From an uncultured Lachnospiraceae bacterium (lineage in GTDB: Bacteria > Bacillota > Clostridia > Lachnospirales > Lachnospiraceae), in the NCBI GenBank assembly GCA_902803245.1, contig CADCPJ010000055.1:1-5687 (forward strand): 5,687 bases of DNA, given 5' to 3'. Numbering within the stretch: position 1 is the stretch's first letter; every line of letters starts with the position of its first letter. The notes below the pieces were generated by a model. The model saw only the letters and a program-made list of their open reading frames with translations, ran no database searches and was not told the DNA's origin. A program made the position numbers and the translations under genes. Shown in pieces: positions 5,111 to 5,687 of this stretch.

Positions 5111-5687
5111 TCAGCCCTTGACGGCGCCCTGAGTCAGGCCGTCGACGATCTGGTTACTGAACAAAGTGTAGACAATGATGGTCGGAATGATCGCGATCAC
5201 GATGGCGGCAAACATCTGCGCGTAGTTGGTCTGGTAGGGACCGACGAACTTCGACAGCGCCACCGGCAGCGTCTTCTTCATATCATCGGAAATGAAGACC
5301 ATTGCCATAAGCAGCTCATTCCAGTTGTTGACGAAAGTCATAAGTCCTGTGACGAAGAGTCCGGTTCTCGAGAGCGGCAGGGCGATCGAGAAGAACATCT
5401 TGTAGATCGTCGCACCGTCGATGCAGGCCGACTCAAAGAGCTCATTCGGTATACTTCGGAAGAACCCCGTCATGATAAAGATTGTCACAGGCAGCGAGAA
5501 CGTCAAATAGGGGATAATGATGCCGATGAGGGAGTTCGACAGGCCTACCTTCGCAAATCTCACAAAGAGCGGGATGAGGACGCAGTGCACCGGGATCATC
5601 ATGCCGACGAGGATGTACATCATGGAGGCATTGGCCAGCTTCCACTGCATCTTGCCGATCGCAAAGGCCGCCATGGATCCGACGATC
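5111..5687 (-). CDS. Carbohydrate ABC transporter permease, MalG/AraQ type (CUT1), 5'-partial
   Basis: The frame is open to the right edge. The ATG at 5674 is internal: codons for Ile-Val-Gly-Ser precede it, and GSMAAFAIGKM is the usual mid-protein start of the conserved transport domain. About 191 residues are visible of a family length near 280, so roughly 90 N-terminal residues are missing. The cytoplasmic EAA loop that contacts the ATPase reads ELFESACIDGATIYKMFF followed by SIALP. At least four hydrophobic segments are visible (around MMYILVGMMIPV, IIIPYLTFSLPVTIFIM, GLFVTGLMTFV and AAIVIAIIPTIIVYTLF). The C-terminus LTQGAVKG is close to the typical LTAGAVKG ending. Three in-frame stops follow one another (TGA-TAA-TGA, 5113-5105). 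The protein is one half of an inner-membrane importer for oligosaccharides. The partner permease and binding protein would lie to the right. Substrate is not readable, but the adjacent GH3 gene suggests xylo- or arabino-oligosaccharides. Confidence 0.95.
   Translation of the reverse strand, partial: IVGSMAAFAIGKMQWKLANASMMYILVGMMIPVHCVLIPLFVRFAKVGLSNSLIGIIIPYLTFSLPVTIFIMTGFFRSIPNELFESACIDGATIYKMFFSIALPLSRTGLFVTGLMTFVNNWNELLMAMVFISDDMKKTLPVALSKFVGPYQTNYAQMFAAIVIAIIPTIIVYTLFSNQIVDGLTQGAVKG

Noticed and set aside
5672..5674. ATG as the true start of the permease
   Set aside because: The frame continues to the right edge with typical permease residues, and the visible protein lacks the first transmembrane segments expected for this family.

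Overview
The window looks like chromosomal DNA from a GC-rich member of the Firmicutes, most likely a gut- or rumen-type Clostridia (Lachnospiraceae-like). That placement is an inference. It rests on GAGGA-type Shine-Dalgarno sites, a MalG-type sugar permease next to a cytoplasmic GH3 beta-xylosidase-like enzyme, a single-pass membrane protein with a group 2 bacterial Ig-like domain, and GTGACA...TGTCAC palindromes of a kind I recall from Firmicutes genomes. No RNA gene, CRISPR array or intact transposase gene is visible.

Layout. Positions 1-1462 (+) hold the 3' part of a membrane-anchored protein. It begins in three near-identical 45-bp in-frame repeats (1-135), passes through one transmembrane helix and an Ig-like domain, and ends in an unrecognised extracellular region and an Ala/Glu/Ser-rich tail. 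Its true start lies left of the window. A perfect 18-bp inverted repeat (1495-1531) separates it from the convergent minus-strand genes. Reading the minus strand from right to left there are: the C-terminal two thirds of a MalG/AraQ-type sugar ABC permease (5111-5687, cut by the right edge), a terminator (5069-5095), a GTGACA...TGTCAC palindrome (about 5013-5049), a complete GH3 glycosidase (2896-4986), a second, diverged palindrome (2854-2889), a 16-17-bp tandem array with consensus TTCCWTAAG (2763-2845), and a serine-hydrolase/beta-lactamase-family protein (1559-2737).

How the genes fit together. The permease would import an oligosaccharide. The GH3 enzyme has no signal peptide, so it would remove xylosyl, arabinosyl or glucosyl units in the cytoplasm. 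The serine hydrolase, also without a signal peptide, could be an esterase acting on substituted sugars, but its substrate cannot be read from sequence. A terminator and palindromes lie between these three genes, so they are better seen as neighbouring transcription units on one strand than as one tight operon. The membrane protein at the left is convergent and probably unrelated.

The genes belong to known families. The less ordinary signals are non-coding or repetitive: the alternating TTCCTTAAG/TTCCATAAG array upstream of the hydrolase, the paired palindromes bracketing the GH3 gene, an apparent excess of the hexamer CTTAAG (10 copies by hand count), and the freshly expanded 45-bp coding repeat.
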